Assembly (NCBI GenBank): GCA_019426215.1
Contig: CM033394.1
Location: forward strand, 24,014,195 to 24,078,194
Length of the DNA: 64,000 bases
From: Buddleja alternifolia
Lineage: Eukaryota; Streptophyta; Magnoliopsida; Lamiales; Scrophulariaceae
Reading direction: 5' to 3'
In this document: positions 22,440-35,620 of the stretch, piece by piece
Layout of the letters: each line of letters opens with the position of its first letter
Numbering within the stretch: the stretch's first letter is position 1
Translations under genes and position numbers: made by a program
Notes under the pieces: generated by a model
Databases searched by the model: none
The model's input: only the letters and a program-made list of their open reading frames with translations
What the model was told of the DNA's origin: nothing

Positions 22440-23371
22440 GAACTCAAGACTTCTAATATATGGAGCCTCAATTTCGCCAATAAAGTTAGGTATAATTAGT
22501 TATAACTTACCAATACTTAACATATAAAATTACTTAAGTTTGGACAACACATATATAGTCGAAGTGCATATATATGATGGTATATTTTTAAAAGTGTGGC
22601 TAGACTAAATTTCAAACAATATTTTAATAATATATACGCACATCATTTTATTTAATCTTTTAATCATTTATCCTTTTAGAGATTACCTGAATATTCATGC
22701 TTCGTTAATTAGACATTCACTAACCTCTTCTTAATCTTTGATTCTTTAATACATGTTATTGATATATATATATACACATATTTATATCATATCATTCATA
22801 TTATATTATCATCATATGGATTTTTAAGTAAACTAAACTATCTCAAAAGAATTAATATAATTATTGATTAAGAAATAGTACTAATTACATATAATATCAT
22901 AATATCGCTCTTGACTCAAGTATGGTAATAGTTTATTTTAGTTTAAAAAAATTGATTGAAAATGACACTTCATGGTTTAATTCTCAACTGATTAATTCTG
23001 AAAATTTGCTTTGATCTGGAAAATTGAGTTTCACAATGAAAGACCTATAAACGATTATATATTTAACAATACTAAAAATATAAATTACTCAATTCAATCA
23101 TAAATACTATACTACAAACATACATATATAGTGATAAGTTTTTTAAAATTGTGTCTAGACCAGATTTTTATAGTAATTTTTGTTAATAATTCACCATTAA
23201 TTTAATTTGATCGTATTTATCTATTTTTCTGTGATTAAGTAAATATATATATACCTACTTTTTAAGTTAAACATCTACTAACTCTTTCACGATCTTAATT
23301 TAAGTATGTACATTTTGTTATGGTGTATATGTACTCTTTCCCAGTTGATTCCACTATTGGAGCTGAATACT
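22440..23371 (-). repeat. inverted duplication, arm B
   Basis: Reverse complement of 4100-5048. It runs from GAACTCAAGACTTCTAATAT to GGAGCTGAATAC, after which the sequence jumps into a copia LTR at 23379. The arms are about 17.4 kb apart, with the gypsy element, zinc-finger gene, two LTRs, a MITE and the PPR gene between them. Confidence 0.85.
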
Positions 23372-23378
23372 ATTGGGT

Positions 23379-26300
23379 TGGGTAATCCTCGGGGTAGGTT
23401 AGCACAGCGGAATATTAAAATTTTAAAAACTTTACCCCGAAACAGGATTATGGCCGGTTTAATCAAACTAATATTAACGAGAAAACTAACTACGTGAAAT
23501 ACCTTTCACGCTTTTTCCCTCGTACAAGTTTCTGATATTTTCAACCCGAACAAATACTCCCTGGACTCGAATCACAATGAAACCGTCGGCCTCCTTCAAG
23601 ATTCCGAGCTCCGTTTTGTTCCTTGTATCTTCAAGCGATCCAATCGTCTCACCTCTAAGATGTATCCACACTTCCATATAGTTCCCAATAATTATATATA
23701 TGGTGCTAGCCTATATAATTATTCTAGATCTAATCTATGCTTAGTATATGAAGGTTGGAGTATTATGTGAAAGGTTAATCTCAACACATGAGCAAAAGCT
23801 TGTCAAAAATAATAAGGTTAGGGGCGGCTATAGAGAGAAACTTAGAAGACAATTTTTTTCTCCTTTTCTTTAATGTATTGGACGAAAATTCTCTCGTGAA
23901 AAAGTGTGTGTGTTTTTCTTTTTTGAAGAAAAATCGGTCTTATATATCATTCAATCGAAAATTTACAATGCTTGGAACAATATAATTCATATCGACTTAA
24001 GATGTAGTAAGAACATCTGAAACACTAACTATCAAGTTCTTGAAGATAACAAATCTTACGAACTCACAACTGAACACAAGAAAATTCTTGTGCAACTCCT
24101 ATTCAAGGAGAGATAAAACTCTCATTCGAGAGAGAAAACAAACTCTCATACGAGAGAGAAAGAAAATACTAAAGAAAAAATCTAAAACGCTATATAAAAA
24201 CTTATGCATCACCCGTCTTCATCTCGTCAGATTTGAAGATGTGATGTACAAGTTGAAGAAGGGTGCTCCAACCCAACCCGCCGACGATGGTGGTGGTAAC
24301 AGTGGTGAAGAAGACGACTGCTTCACCAAGCCATCGCCAACGGAGGAATATAGAAGAAAAAGAAGGTTGGGGTTTAGAGAGAGATGGGGAGAGAGAGGAG
24401 TGAAAATTAACTTTTGTATTAACTTTTTGTGTGTGTTTTTCTTAACACACATATTTATAGAGAGATTCCTAGATTTAATTTGATTAGAAGTCAAGATGAG
24501 ATAAAATCTCCAAGATTTGACTTTCATCTATTCCAAATCAAATTCCATTAAGGAGCTTCCTAAAAACAAGGAACTTAGCTTGCAAGCTAACTTGTTCCCT
24601 ATTTTCTCTTCTAAAATATTTCCTTGATTCCAACTTGATCAAGACTTGGAGAGGAATTAATCCTCTCCTAATTTTCGCCCAATATACACGCCCACTTCAT
24701 GTCTTGGAGTCCAAGAATTTTATCTTACTTGATTTAATTCTTGACTCCTATTTAATTAAATAGTCCAACCATTTAATTAAATACTACATAATAATTATAT
24801 TCCTACCTTAATTATTATTAGTCCAATTATTTATTAATTTTATTTAATTTTCGACCAAGTGTACTAATTAAATAAAACCTTTCAACTCTACTAGGTCCAT
24901 TAATTAATTAATCTTTCTTGATTAATTAAATAGTCCAATTAATTGATCTCCTATCAATTAATTAATATTCTCAATTAGGTAAGTACTAGACTTTCCCAAT
25001 TTACCTCAACTTCCAGAGTTGATTAATTATATCTTATAAGCAGGAACCTTAGGAGTTAGTGTGTGACCCCTTAGGCTCATTCATGTGTTAGTAGTAAGTA
25101 CACTTTCCAAAAGTGCGAGTGTACCTTTCTTTATTTAGAACGTACTAGATTAAATCTTCCTTGATTTAATCAGAACATGTATTATTCACCATAATATCAC
25201 AGTACCTACAAATCGAGATTACTGTCTAGCAACGGGCCCTAAAGACCTAGACACGAACGATATTAAGATACTTAACCTATCATAACCACGATACTCGCAT
25301 AAGTAAGATCCCTCCATCAAATTTCCCGGATTGGTGTCTCGAGTAATGGCTTAGTCGAAACTCTTATGACCCAATCACTATGTCTCCTTCATTGCATGAT
25401 ATCGATTCATGCAATCCAAAATGAGAAAACATTCCGCCTCTTTTGGATTGCCATACTTTGCGCAAGGATTCCTTGAATCAATTCATTGAGCAATACATAG
25501 GAAATGTTTGATTTGCTGAATCGGTGATGGATCCCATCTTGGTCTCTCATGTACCTTGATACATAATCATACTATACCTAAGATACCCCATATGACGACT
25601 GGCAATGGAATCATGAGATAAGTCAAAGTATAATCAACTATGCTCAAAGTGACAATGGAACCTCATGTCCATAAGGATTACTCTTATGCCTACGTGATTA
25701 TAAAAAAAATCCATATTCGATAAACATTTTATGAATTTCCTGGAGGGGTTGTTCAGTTTACTCATTATCCAAATGAGAACCCTTGTGTACGTCTATGCCT
25801 ATAGAACGAGGCACGTTCTCTAAGAACTATGTACACAAGCAAGTCTTTTGAGTCTCTATCAATATCCCTTATCTTGTCAGACCCATCTCGGACTTGGAAC
25901 CTTTTAAGAATTGTTAGGAATTTCAAGCTAGTGGTTTTGATGATGACAAGATAGGATTTCATGTTAGACCCCAAAAGAATGTAAGTTTATACTTTCATAG
26001 AATATCTGTATAAGCGTTTGAAAGTGTATTAGTTTGTTAGGCTTGTAATCTTTATCTTTGTAGATTTTAGACTAAATATTTAATACCAAGTCACTGATAG
26101 AATTCTGAGTGAGTCTATCAAGGATGAAGTTGAAGATCAGCGTCTGAAGTCAAGTGAAGATGAAGATTTGTCTTAAGCGTCTGTCAAACGCTTAAGAGTC
26201 TATTTCAGGAGTTATGAATCAAGCGTTCGAGAGAATATTCTTAGCGCTTAGCTAACGCTAAAGGACTGTTCCAGAAGTGTGAACCGAAAGCTCAGATACT

Positions 26301-27957
26301 CAAGCGTTTATCGAAAGGATTCACCTGAAATACATCCTCAAGTCTCAAGCGTTCATCGAAAGGATTCACCTGAAATACATCCTCAAGTCATCTAATCATC
26401 AACGGTCATTTATTTCCAGCGGGAAATAAATTCAAGTGCATTAAATGCGATCTGACTTGTGGACAAGCCACCTTTTGACTAGACTGTCAGCTTTTCAAGT
26501 TCAACCTGCTCCTGTCAAATCGGATTCAGCAGAAATTAAGGAATGTCAGAAAAGGGATTATTTGCGCTCAATTGTGTCCAACGGACAAATCCCAAGAAAC
26601 CCTATAAATAGTACCCTTCAGCTATCTCTGTGTGTGCGTGAAAGACGAAAATGTGAAAGAGAGCTGAGAAATAATTTGAGAGAAAAGCTTGCAAACCCCA
26701 TAGCCAAAATCCTTCAAGCTTCTCAAATACATTCCAAGACAGTCACCTGATATCTCAAACCTCTTTAAAGAAGAACCCAAACTATTATTGAGATATCCCA
26801 AGTTGTTTGAACTTCCCAACATCAAACAAACCTGTTACAATAAACCCTCAACACCTTTCATCTGAGTGAGAAAGATTGTTGACTTCCACAAGCAGCATTT
26901 TTGAGTAAGAGAAGCTTGTTGAAGAAGGTCTTTATTGGAGCTGAAGTCTGTGTGATCAAGGAGCTCAAGGCCATCTTGGAGAAGATCTTTATTGGAGCTG
27001 AAATCTGTGTGATCAAGGAGCTCGAGATCGTCTTTCCAGAAGCAGAGGATTGAAGTGGCTTGTAGCAGAAATCTGTGTGACCAAGGAGCTCAAGTCATCC
27101 ATATCCATCTCTTCCTTTGTCCCTACTTTGTAGAAGTCTCTGTGTGAATCTTCGAAAATCAATTTAGTGGATTGCCCCCAAGTGCATAGGAGAAGAAGGA
27201 CGTAGCTGGGATTACACCACCCAGTGAACCTTACAATTTATTGTGTCACTCTACTGTTTTATTTGCTTTACTTGCATTTGCATATTACATATCTAAAAAG
27301 CATATAAAACAGTCAAGCGTATAATTTAAGTGAAAAGTGAACGCTAAGCTTTCAAAACAGTCTTAAGCGCCTAGCCAAGCGCTAAGTCCTCGAAGCGTTC
27401 AAAACGAATTTAAAGAAAAGCAACTAAGGAAAAATTTTGTGACGCTAAAGCTTTCAAGGAGAAGACTCAAAAAATTATTCCGCTGTGCTAACACTGATTA
27501 AAAGAACTGAACGCTTAACCTACTTGGTCAAAGTATTCAAATCTTGAAGTCTAAGTTAACTTCCTAAAAACAGTCTTCATTAGACGCTTCGCCAAAGCGC
27601 CTATATTTTAAGAGAACGCTTAAGTCAAGCGTTAGACACTTCAAGCATCCAAAAACTATTTTAATACGAAATCTTTTGAAGTCGAAAAAGACTTCAGGGT
27701 TTATTCAACCCCCCCCCTTCTAGACCCTTTCGTATGCCACTTGGAACCACCAAGAATCACGATCTTAAAGCCATATTCCATCATCGTCATTCTCGATGTC
27801 CGATGATGTCCCATAGTCATGTGTGATTCAAGGGACTTCGTTCTAAACTTATTTAAGAACAAAGAATGCCATAAAGGTTTTGACTTATTATAGTAAGATT
27901 GTCATAGAGTATCTCGAGAATGGTGCCCGAAAATTGGCGCGCCGTGCATTAACTCTG
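23379..27957 (-). repeat. long copia LTR (3' LTR of a minus-strand element), split by a Sirevirus solo LTR
   Basis: At its right edge, GTCAATCTCTCACTTGCCC is the reverse complement of a polypurine tract followed by an LTR start (TGACAG). To the right of that, the minus strand encodes the end of copia RNase H. The left edge TGGGTAATCCTCGGGG fits the CA terminus. Subtracting the inserted solo LTR leaves about 2.7 kb. No host gene is seen in it; the 147-codon frame at 24040-24483 has no recognisable domain. Confidence 0.6.
25912..27752 (+). mobile_element. solo Sirevirus LTR
   Basis: 1841 bp, TGTTAGGAATTTCAAG to GGAACCACCA, flanked by the target duplication AGAAT (25907-25911, 27753-27757). It is collinear, in opposite orientation, with the LTRs of the complete element at 30967-44862, including the GATGATGACAAGATAGG start and the TTCTAGACCCTTTCGTATG end. 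It interrupts an older copia LTR whose text resumes without loss at 27758. Confidence 0.93.
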
Positions 27958-30900
27958 TCAATCTCTCACTTGCCCAAGAGACAATTGCCCAATGTACTCA
28001 AGGCCCATTCTCCAGACATGTCCTTCTAGTGCTTTTGACTTAAGGGGTTTAGGTGATTGTGAGTTTGCTATATTATTTGTCGAGTTCACATGTTCCACTC
28101 GAACATTGCCTCTCTCCCCCACTAATCTTCCAGATCATGGTATTACCATTTACGAGTTTGGATTTCCGATGAGACCTAGGCTCATTTGCTCATGCAACAT
28201 CCCCCATTGTTATCACAGTACCTAGTACTTGATCAACAATGAATGGAATTACTCCCACTCAAGGGTGTGATTCCTCATCCAAACGTCCACTTCAATGGTG
28301 GAAATCGCTGTAGTGGATTGCTTGGACTTTATCCAACTCACCACTTCATCATTCTAGTCTTTCCTCAATGGGGTTCGTCTATCATGGCTACACGCATGGA
28401 GTATGTACGCCATTTCACGCATTGTTCCCCTTTTTCTTGGCAGACTCAGTGAAGATCCCTTACTTGGAATCTTTTAGTTTGCCATTTGAGGATACTTACA
28501 AAAATAGAATTTTAACCCAAGATTTTTCACAAAGGAAATTAGAGTCTCTCGACACTCTATTTCTATTCTCCGTGCCATTTTCTCGTAAAGACATCCTTAG
28601 TCCTCTAAGGCACTTTTGGATAGTCTTTCCTGGCAGTCCAGTTATTATCACTGATTTCGACTATTGTTGTCATACACTCCCAGTGTATCAGCAATATCGA
28701 TTCATGTACATAGAATTTCACACATTGTGTCGCCTATGACTAGCGTAACATTTATGTGAGATATCATTATTCTTTCTCTCATGTCTAAGGGGACATAGAC
28801 TTGGAAAGTAACGCTTTGTCTCAAAGGGCAGGAACTCTTACTTGGATTCCTCTTTACTAAATCATTTTACTTTCCTTTCTATGTACAAGGATTAGGAGAG
28901 TCCCCGCATTCCACACTAGCTTTTCTCGATATCTCAAAATACCGAGTGCGTGGATGTTTTTCCCAAATCCTTCCTTGGAGAATTTTGTGGATAACCTTAC
29001 TTTTGTTAATTTCAACATCTCTACTTCATTTTCATTTAGTAGGACGTTTTTAACACAAAGCACCATAACTTTACTTATACTCCCACTAGCCCTTTTGTAC
29101 ACATATTCTTCCAACATTTTGCATAAAACCCATAAGACTATGGTCTCATCAAAACGTTTTTGTAAGCTTCGGGATGCTTACTTGAGTTTGTCATAAGAAC
29201 GCAGAAGTTAACACACTTGTGATCACTTTCCTTGAATGTGAAACCCTTTTGGCTGCTCCAAAAAGGCTTATTCCTTAATCACTTTTAATAAAAGGTTTCC
29301 ACATTCAACTACCATATCGAATAGATATGTAGATTTAGCTTAAAATAATTCGAATGAATTTTCCCATCCCCACTGACAAAAGGATTTCATCATTTTGCAC
29401 GTGGCATGCTTTATAGGTTGCCACCTCTCCATTTCTTCTAAACTTTCACTACGAGCCCCACTCGCAGTCTATTAGGTGTAACACCTCTAAGTGGGCCCAC
29501 CAGGGTCTAACCTTGTTAAAATATATGGATTTCATTTGAATTTCATGGTTTCTAACTGATTTCCCGAATCGATGTCCAACATCGTCTCCCACTTTTGGAT
29601 TTCAATCCAATGGGATTTCCTCCTTGTTGCTTTCAAGCAAGAGATCAATCTCTCAGGTTGTCTCGAGTATCTACTAGATCTCCTTGGAGGTTGTGTACTT
29701 TTGGGTTTTGTCTCAGGCTATGCTACAATGGTATGTCGTGGGTTGGTTTGTGGTTCTTAAGTCTTCTCAAGTTCTACAATCTTTGCCATTCTTATCCAAT
29801 AAGATTTTCTTCTCCGAGAAGGTGGCATTCCCTCAAAACAAAATTTTGTTCTAAAAGATTGTAGAAATGATATCCATAACTTCATTTTGCATATCCCATA
29901 AACCTTTCACAAGTTAGATCCTAGATCCATCTTGTCTCCCACTCACATCTTCATATCCTAAGACATTTGTATGAAGATGGTACAACCATACCTTAATGCA
30001 CTTATGGTATACACTCTTACAATATCCTATTCATAGATAGGTTATTGATTCTAGGTTATAACCTCATAATAAAGAGGGAGGTCAGTAAGACTCACCATGG
30101 ACTAAATAATATCAAATAAAATCTAGCTCCTTCTCTCAACTTCCCTATTCAAATGAGGCTTGTTAGCGGAGTCTTAACTTGAAAGAATCCCATTCTTTCT
30201 TAGATAATCACTTGAGCAAGTATTTTTCTCTTTGATCCTATCAAAGATTTTGATACTTTGTTCATACTTCTCTACTTCATCTCTAAACACATTCAATCCC
30301 ATCAAAGGTTTTCGACTTAGTACATCCAATGTACTCCTTGGAGTAAGAAAATTTCTAGCACTGATACACAGTACAACATATACACATCCATTTGCCTAGC
30401 AAACAAAGATTTAGTCATTTTTCTTAAGACAAGATTCATGAGTAGCTTCCTTGCCCTCTCTTGAACCTTTCTTTAGAGATATGACTTAATCATTATGTGC
30501 CATACGTTTGGGTTGATTATCTAATCTTCCTATTAAGTGTTCCCATCTTGCCATATTTATAGCATATGATGGACTTTAACACTCGCTTCCATTTCCACCT
30601 TTGCCCTTTAGCTACTTGGTTGTTCTTCATCCATTCCCAATAGGCATCCAATGCCTTTGTATGGATATGAACCAACTACTTAGATTTGGCTTGTCCTTCT
30701 TAATGGTGGCTTCAACATTTCAACAACTACTTTGTTAAATGTTGTACCTTAACAATGAACTAGTCATATGATTTAGAGAGTGATAAGACCACTAGGTCTA
30801 TCCTTGACTTCTTTGTCAAATGAGTTTCTAAGACTATTCTAGAGATTCTAAATCTCTCTTTCTAAATCTTACACTAATTTGTTCAATTAAATGAACTATA

Positions 30901-30961
30901 ATACCCATGCATGATCCATGCTCTCATTTGCTTCTAAATTTTAATGAGACATCTAGCTTTG
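27958..30961 (-). pseudogene. decayed copia interior
   Basis: The minus strand next to the polypurine tract encodes a broken RNase H end (RVEHVNSTNNIA, KALEGHVWRMGLEYIG, with the CDNNG motif nearby at about 28220). At the far end (about 30480-30960) it encodes gag phrases (LNMLKTAEA-like and KKDKP-like segments, and a degraded zinc knuckle). Stops and shifts are frequent throughout and most of pol between them is unrecognisable or deleted. The right end is cut by the Sirevirus insertion at 30966. Confidence 0.55.
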
Positions 30962-30966
30962 GTATT

Positions 30967-32480
30967 TGGTGGTCCCAAATGGCATACGAAAGGGTCTAGA
31001 AGGGGGGAAGGAGGTTGAATAGACCCTGAAGTCTTTTTCGACTTCAAAAATTTCGTATCACTTTAAAGGTTTGAACGCTTTGGATGACTGAGCGCTTGGG
31101 TCAGACGCTTCAGAAAAAGTTAACTTAGACTTAGTGATTTTAGCAGTTTACCAAAGTAGGACAACGCTTAGATCGCTTAATCAGGGTTAGCACAGCGAAA
31201 ATGAGTTTTAGCGTTCTTTTAATTAATTTAATCGCTTTGCACTTTAACTTGTCTCTTTCAAAGATAAATGATGTAATAGTAATAATAATAAGACAAATAA
31301 GGTAAATAACACAAGATATATAAGGTTCACTGGGTGGTGTAATCCCAGCTACGTCCTTCTTCTCCTTTTTCACTTGGAGGAATTTACTAGAATGATTTTC
31401 AAAGAGTCACACAGAATCTTCTATACGATAGTAAAGGGTGAAAATGATGTTGGGCTCCTTGATCACAGACTTCAACACCAATGAAGATCGTCTTCTTCAA
31501 GCTTCTCTCACTCAGAAATACTGCTTGAAAGGGTTCAACAACTTTTCTCACTCAGATGAAAGGTTGAGATTTGTCACTAGGGTTTTGTTTGTTTTTGAAA
31601 AGATCAAACAACTTGGAATATCTCAGTTGGAATTTGAATTTCTTCTTTAGAAGATGTTTGAGATATTTGTGACTGTCTGGAATGTAGATAAAAAGCTTGA
31701 AAGATTTGGCTATGGAGTTTCTAAGCTTTTTCTCAACAAGTTTTTCTTGTGTCTGTACGTAATTGTCTCTTGTAAAAATTATATCTCTATATGTTTAGGG
31801 TTTGCTGGGGTAAGGTATTTATAGGCAATTTCTTGGGATCTGTCCGTTGGACACATGTAGGAGCGTGCCTCTCACGGGGCGCGTGAGTATACCTTTTCTC
31901 TGACATTCCTGAAAGTTCGCTGAAGCCGATTGGACGGGAGCAGCTGAAATTCTGAATTTTCTGACAGTCTGGTCAAAAGGTGGCTTGTCCACAAGTCACA
32001 TTAGCTTATCACAATTAATGCTCTTATCAGGCATTTAATGCATTTTGAATTTAATTCCCGTTGGAAATAAATGCCCGTTGAATGATTGCATTTAAGTCCT
32101 TCATGACTTGAGGATTTATTTCAGGTGATTCTGACATAAGTCGCTTGAGGGATTTCGAGCGCTTGATCCATAAATCCTGAAATGAGATCTTTTAGCGTTT
32201 GACAGACGCTAAGAAGAAAATCTTTATCTCCGGTTGACTTCAGACGCTGGTCTTCAACTTCTTCTCTAATAGACTCACCTAGAATTCTACTAGCGATTCA
32301 GTCACTAAGACTTTAGTCTAAATTCTACAAAGATAAAAATTACAAGCCTATAATAAATTACAACTTTCAAACGCTTATACATCATTCTATAAAAAACGGA
32401 AACTTACATTGTATTTTTGGGGTCTAACATTAAATCCTATCTTGTCATCATCAAAACATCTAACATGAAATTTCCTAACA
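30967..32480 (-). repeat. 3' LTR of the Sirevirus
   Basis: 1514 bp. It keeps a 25-bp stretch (around 31927-31953, ATTGGACGGGAGCAGC...) that is reduced to 3 bp in the other LTR. It is rich in AGCG/CGCTT words and has the hairpin TTAGCGT-7 nt-ACGCTAA at 32192-32212. Confidence 0.95.
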
Positions 32481-32495
32481 ATTTCCCCCTTTTTG
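32481..32495 (-). promoter_or_regulatory. polypurine tract of the Sirevirus
   Basis: The minus strand reads CAAAAAGGGGGAAAT, ending against the 3' LTR. Plus-strand synthesis would prime here. Confidence 0.85.
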
Positions 32496-32731
32496 ATGAT
32501 GTCAAGACTCTTATAACTCTTTTATAATTTAAGAGTTACTTAAAAGAAAAGGCCCAAAGGATTATAAGTTAGCGTTTGAAAAGTTAGTAAAGTTAGATTA
32601 GCTTCAACAAGATGTTTCAGCGTTAAAACATTCATTCATTGAAAGAATTTAAAGCATACATGTTTTACACTGAAGGAAAACCATAAATAAAAAGGATAAA
32701 ACACAAAGGATAAAACATAAAAGGAAACCAA

Positions 32732-33037
32732 TCACTTTTTTTGTCGCTTCGCTCTTTCTTCGCCTTGTAGAATTTCTAACGCTAGTTCCAACAAGAGACG
32801 ATCAATATCGATCATTGTCGTATGTTGAACTTCATCATAATCATGTCTACGAAGTCTGGCGCTTTCATTTAGTTCTAACAACCTTTCCGTCCAGTCCCTT
32901 GGTGGAATACCAAGTTCACGAATTAAGTCATGATAGATATCTCTTTGTCGATCATTTGACGGTCTCCAATTGATAGGTCGTTGTAGCGGTCCGGCATAGG
33001 CAGGAAATCCCATACTTTCTAAGAACTCGGGGTCCAA
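32732..33037 (-). pseudogene. Sirevirus post-pol region, last segment
   Basis: A 101-codon frame starting with the overlap to the previous segment and ending in a Lys/Arg-rich tail (EERAKRQKK). In-frame codons continue upstream of its first ATG (through LPELDPEF) into the end of the 33019-33876 segment, so a one-base shift near 33050 probably separates the two. No known fold is recognised. It is probably the C-terminus of the post-pol protein. Confidence 0.55.
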
Positions 33038-33876
33038 TTCTGGAAGCGCGTACTTTCCGAGATAATACCTTGGCTTCTTTTCTTGGATAGCATTTTCTTA
33101 ATACTTACTAATTCTTCGAACAATGAACGCCACTGTTTATTATCTGTCTTGGAAATCGCTTTGGACTTTTCTTTATCTTCCCCCTTCTTGACATTATCAA
33201 GGGAGTTCTTGAGTTCAGTGACATCTCGGCGCAAGAGTCTAACTTCTTCGACGAGAAGAGCAACTTGTTGAGCGACACTCTGAGCGGCGGCATCGGATGA
33301 GGCGTGTCTTTCAGTATCGGCCAAGGCGCTCTGAGCTAAGTGACGGTTGAATTCAGATGAGAGCTCAACGATAAGAGGTGATATGCTTTGCATGATAGCA
33401 ATAGTGCTTTTATTTGCAGCGTTTCCAATATCACGACTCCGCGTATCCGACACTATGCGGATATGTCTATCAGCAGCCTCAAAGATCTTGGAGCAGGAAC
33501 CCTCAATGTTGGTAAGCGAGTTCCGGACTGCCTGTCTGAAGTCTCTGGCTTCTGAATCGCTCTCAGAATCTGAATCGGAAGAAGGACGCTCTGGGGACGA
33601 GAGAAGTCCGGAAGATTTGGAAACTGCAGCCTTACCTTTGGATTTATCTCTGATAAAAGGTTCTTCAGGCACTTGAGCAATTTCAGCGTGCACTTCTTCA
33701 ATCGCTCGATCCATGATAGGATCTGCAATCGCTGGGGGCTCGACCACTGGGGCGCTTAAGGGATCTGGAAGTTGAGCGTCATCCTCAGTAGGAGCACTTT
33801 CTTCTTCTATAATTTCGATGGAGGGAGAAGGTTCTCTAAGACCAATGACCCAGAGGGGGCCAAGGGCTTCCATCAC
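33019..33876 (-). pseudogene. Sirevirus post-pol region, acidic and coiled-coil segment
   Basis: 285 codons from the first ATG. It has an acidic, Pro-rich start, then a Ser/Asp/Glu cluster (SSDSDSESDSEARD, about residues 98-111). A long predicted helical part follows (about 120-275), with VALLVEEVRLLRRDVTELKN, a heptad-like pattern suggesting a coiled coil. The frame is open upstream of the ATG to about 33930, where a shift joins it to the preceding segment. Coiled coils are also reported for env-like products of plant retroelements; equivalence here is inference. Confidence 0.6.
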
Positions 33877-33925
33877 ATGCCTTGGACTGATCAGGCTAGA
33901 TTGCGGGATAAAGAATATAGCGTCT

Positions 33926-35280
33926 TCACATGCCTTCGGTACTTAGTGCAAGTTGCACACCTTCCGGTAAAGCAATCCCTGAAGTATAACAGTTGAAGAA
34001 GTCCAAAATCAAAGGCATGAACTCAGCGTGTTCATTTGAAACATCCACACGAATCTGAATCTGGCTCGGAAGAAGAGGTTGTTTACTTGATGAAGCGTCT
34101 TCATTTAGGTCAGGAAAGACTCGTTGAACAAACCCGGCACGAGGATGCAAAACGTAGCGTCCACCTTGGCTGTATAAGGAAAATTATTGGCGAATGTAGC
34201 TTTCGATTGGTTGTCTATATCGTGGCAAAGCGCTAACATTCCCTGCAATGATTTGACGCTGTTGAAGCAAAAAGGTTGCATAACCTCGGCGTCTGTACTC
34301 TATTTCGAATTCGAACAAAAATGGATATCTGATCAGTTCTTCAATGGTGTAGAAGTGAAGAACAAATTCTTCAGCCCACCCGGCTGTATTCAGCATCCAA
34401 CGTTTTCCAAGTTTGTCCGCTTTCTTTTGCTCTTTGTTAGCAGCAAGGAACTTCTCAAAACGTTCCGTCTCTTCATCATAATCATCAGCCCATAATCTGG
34501 TTAGATATTCACGGGCCTCATCTTCTATCCACGAGTTGACCGGATTTGGGCGCTCCGCAACAAGCGGTCCTTTACCTTTCCATAACTTAAGTGGATTAGG
34601 AGAGAGAGCGTTCTGGGGAGACTTGACAACGGAGGGGAGGGCCGAATAGCCTATCTTGTTGAGATCTTCTTCATCTGGATCTTTGTTCCAATCACCCATG
34701 TGGGGGTTCTTGAAAACAATCTTGTTTTGGCGCTGAGGATAAAAGGACTCGTCCGAGCGACCGTTTGAATTGAAACGCTGAAGATCAAAGTCAGCTCTGT
34801 TGAAAACTGGACGACGAATATACTCAAAGCGTGATTGAAGACGCTCCAAGTTATATAGTCCTAGATCGGCAATACGCTCGAAGATTTCAAACTTGAGAGA
34901 GTTGGACAAATCGGGCCGATGGAGAGTTGTTTGAAATTGTATTTCCAACTCGGCAAGCGTTTGAGTGTCTCGTTCTCTGGCGGCATAATAAAATTCAACA
35001 TCTGGAGTGTATCCGCGCGGGAAAAAATCGATGACACGAGGAGGAGGTCCCGTTGGCGTAGGAATAATGGAAATTGCTTCTGTTGGGATGGGGGCCACTT
35101 CTATCGACCATTCATGGTTTAAAGTCGCTTCACTGGCTGATGAGGTTTCAACATCAGGAAGGGCTTGAGATGCTTCCTTAGCGATATCCACAACAGTTGC
35201 CATATCCACATCCACTTCAACTGGAATCTCGGATGAAAGAGGGGCATCAGCGATTGGTGCCTCTGGAGGTACATCTTGAG
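33926..35280 (-). pseudogene. Sirevirus post-pol region, putative exon 3
   Basis: The minus strand from 35280, just after an AG acceptor (TGTATCAG), encodes an acidic segment and then a globular-looking part with FFPRGYTPDVEFYYAARE, GLYNLERLQSRFEY and WAEEFVLHFYTIEEL (about 35060-34250). An in-frame TAA (34184-34186) interrupts it. The same frame continues with LHPRAGFVQRVFPDLNEDA to another stop at 33926. No family is recognised with confidence. It is the body of the post-pol protein. Confidence 0.6.
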
Positions 35281-35360
35281 CTGATACATGTAAGCGATTT
35301 GAGAAAAGCAAGCCAAAATTTCCACTAAGTAGAAAGATAGAAAAGACTAAATCGCTTACC
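35281..35360 (-). other. putative intron 2 of the Sirevirus post-pol gene
   Basis: 80 bp, AT-rich, with donor CAGG|GTAAGC and acceptor ATCAG. Removing it joins codons after one base (phase 1), exactly as for intron 1. An open frame can read into it from an internal ATG (35374), which would give a hydrophobic false N-terminus. Confidence 0.5.
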
Positions 35361-35539
35361 CTGAGGAATATCATCGACTATTTCGGTCGCTTGATCTGTT
35401 TCTGGGACAGGTTCCTCAGGCTCTGGAACAACTTCTTCTGGATCTAAGTCGAGAAAGGAAGTTATAGGATCAGCACGAATGGGAATATCTAATTCTTCAA
35501 GGGTGTTGAGAACATATTGAATATCTGCTTGACATTGTG
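35361..35539 (-). pseudogene. Sirevirus post-pol region, putative exon 2
   Basis: Bounded by a TTTCAG acceptor on one side and a CAGG|GTAAGC donor on the other. It encodes an acidic Pro/Glu-rich linker (LDLDPEEVVPEPEEP). The reading frame needed by both splice junctions differs by one base between the left and right parts, near 35400, so this copy carries a small deletion there. Confidence 0.45.
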
Positions 35540-35620
35540 CTGAAAGAATTTTTATCCTAGCGTTAGAGACTTAGAAACTAACGAGGAAAGGATATACTAA
35601 TTTGCTTAGCAAATACTTAC
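35540..35620 (-). other. putative intron 1 of the Sirevirus post-pol gene
   Basis: 81 bp, donor CAGG|GTAAGT and acceptor TTCTTTCAG preceded by a T-rich run: near-ideal plant splice signals. Length is close to the minimum for plant introns. Splicing is inferred only from sequence. Confidence 0.5.

Noticed and set aside
24040..24483. 147-codon frame inside the reversed copia LTR
   Set aside because: Lys/Arg-rich from repeated GAGAGA stretches, in sequence that behaves as LTR. No recognisable domain.
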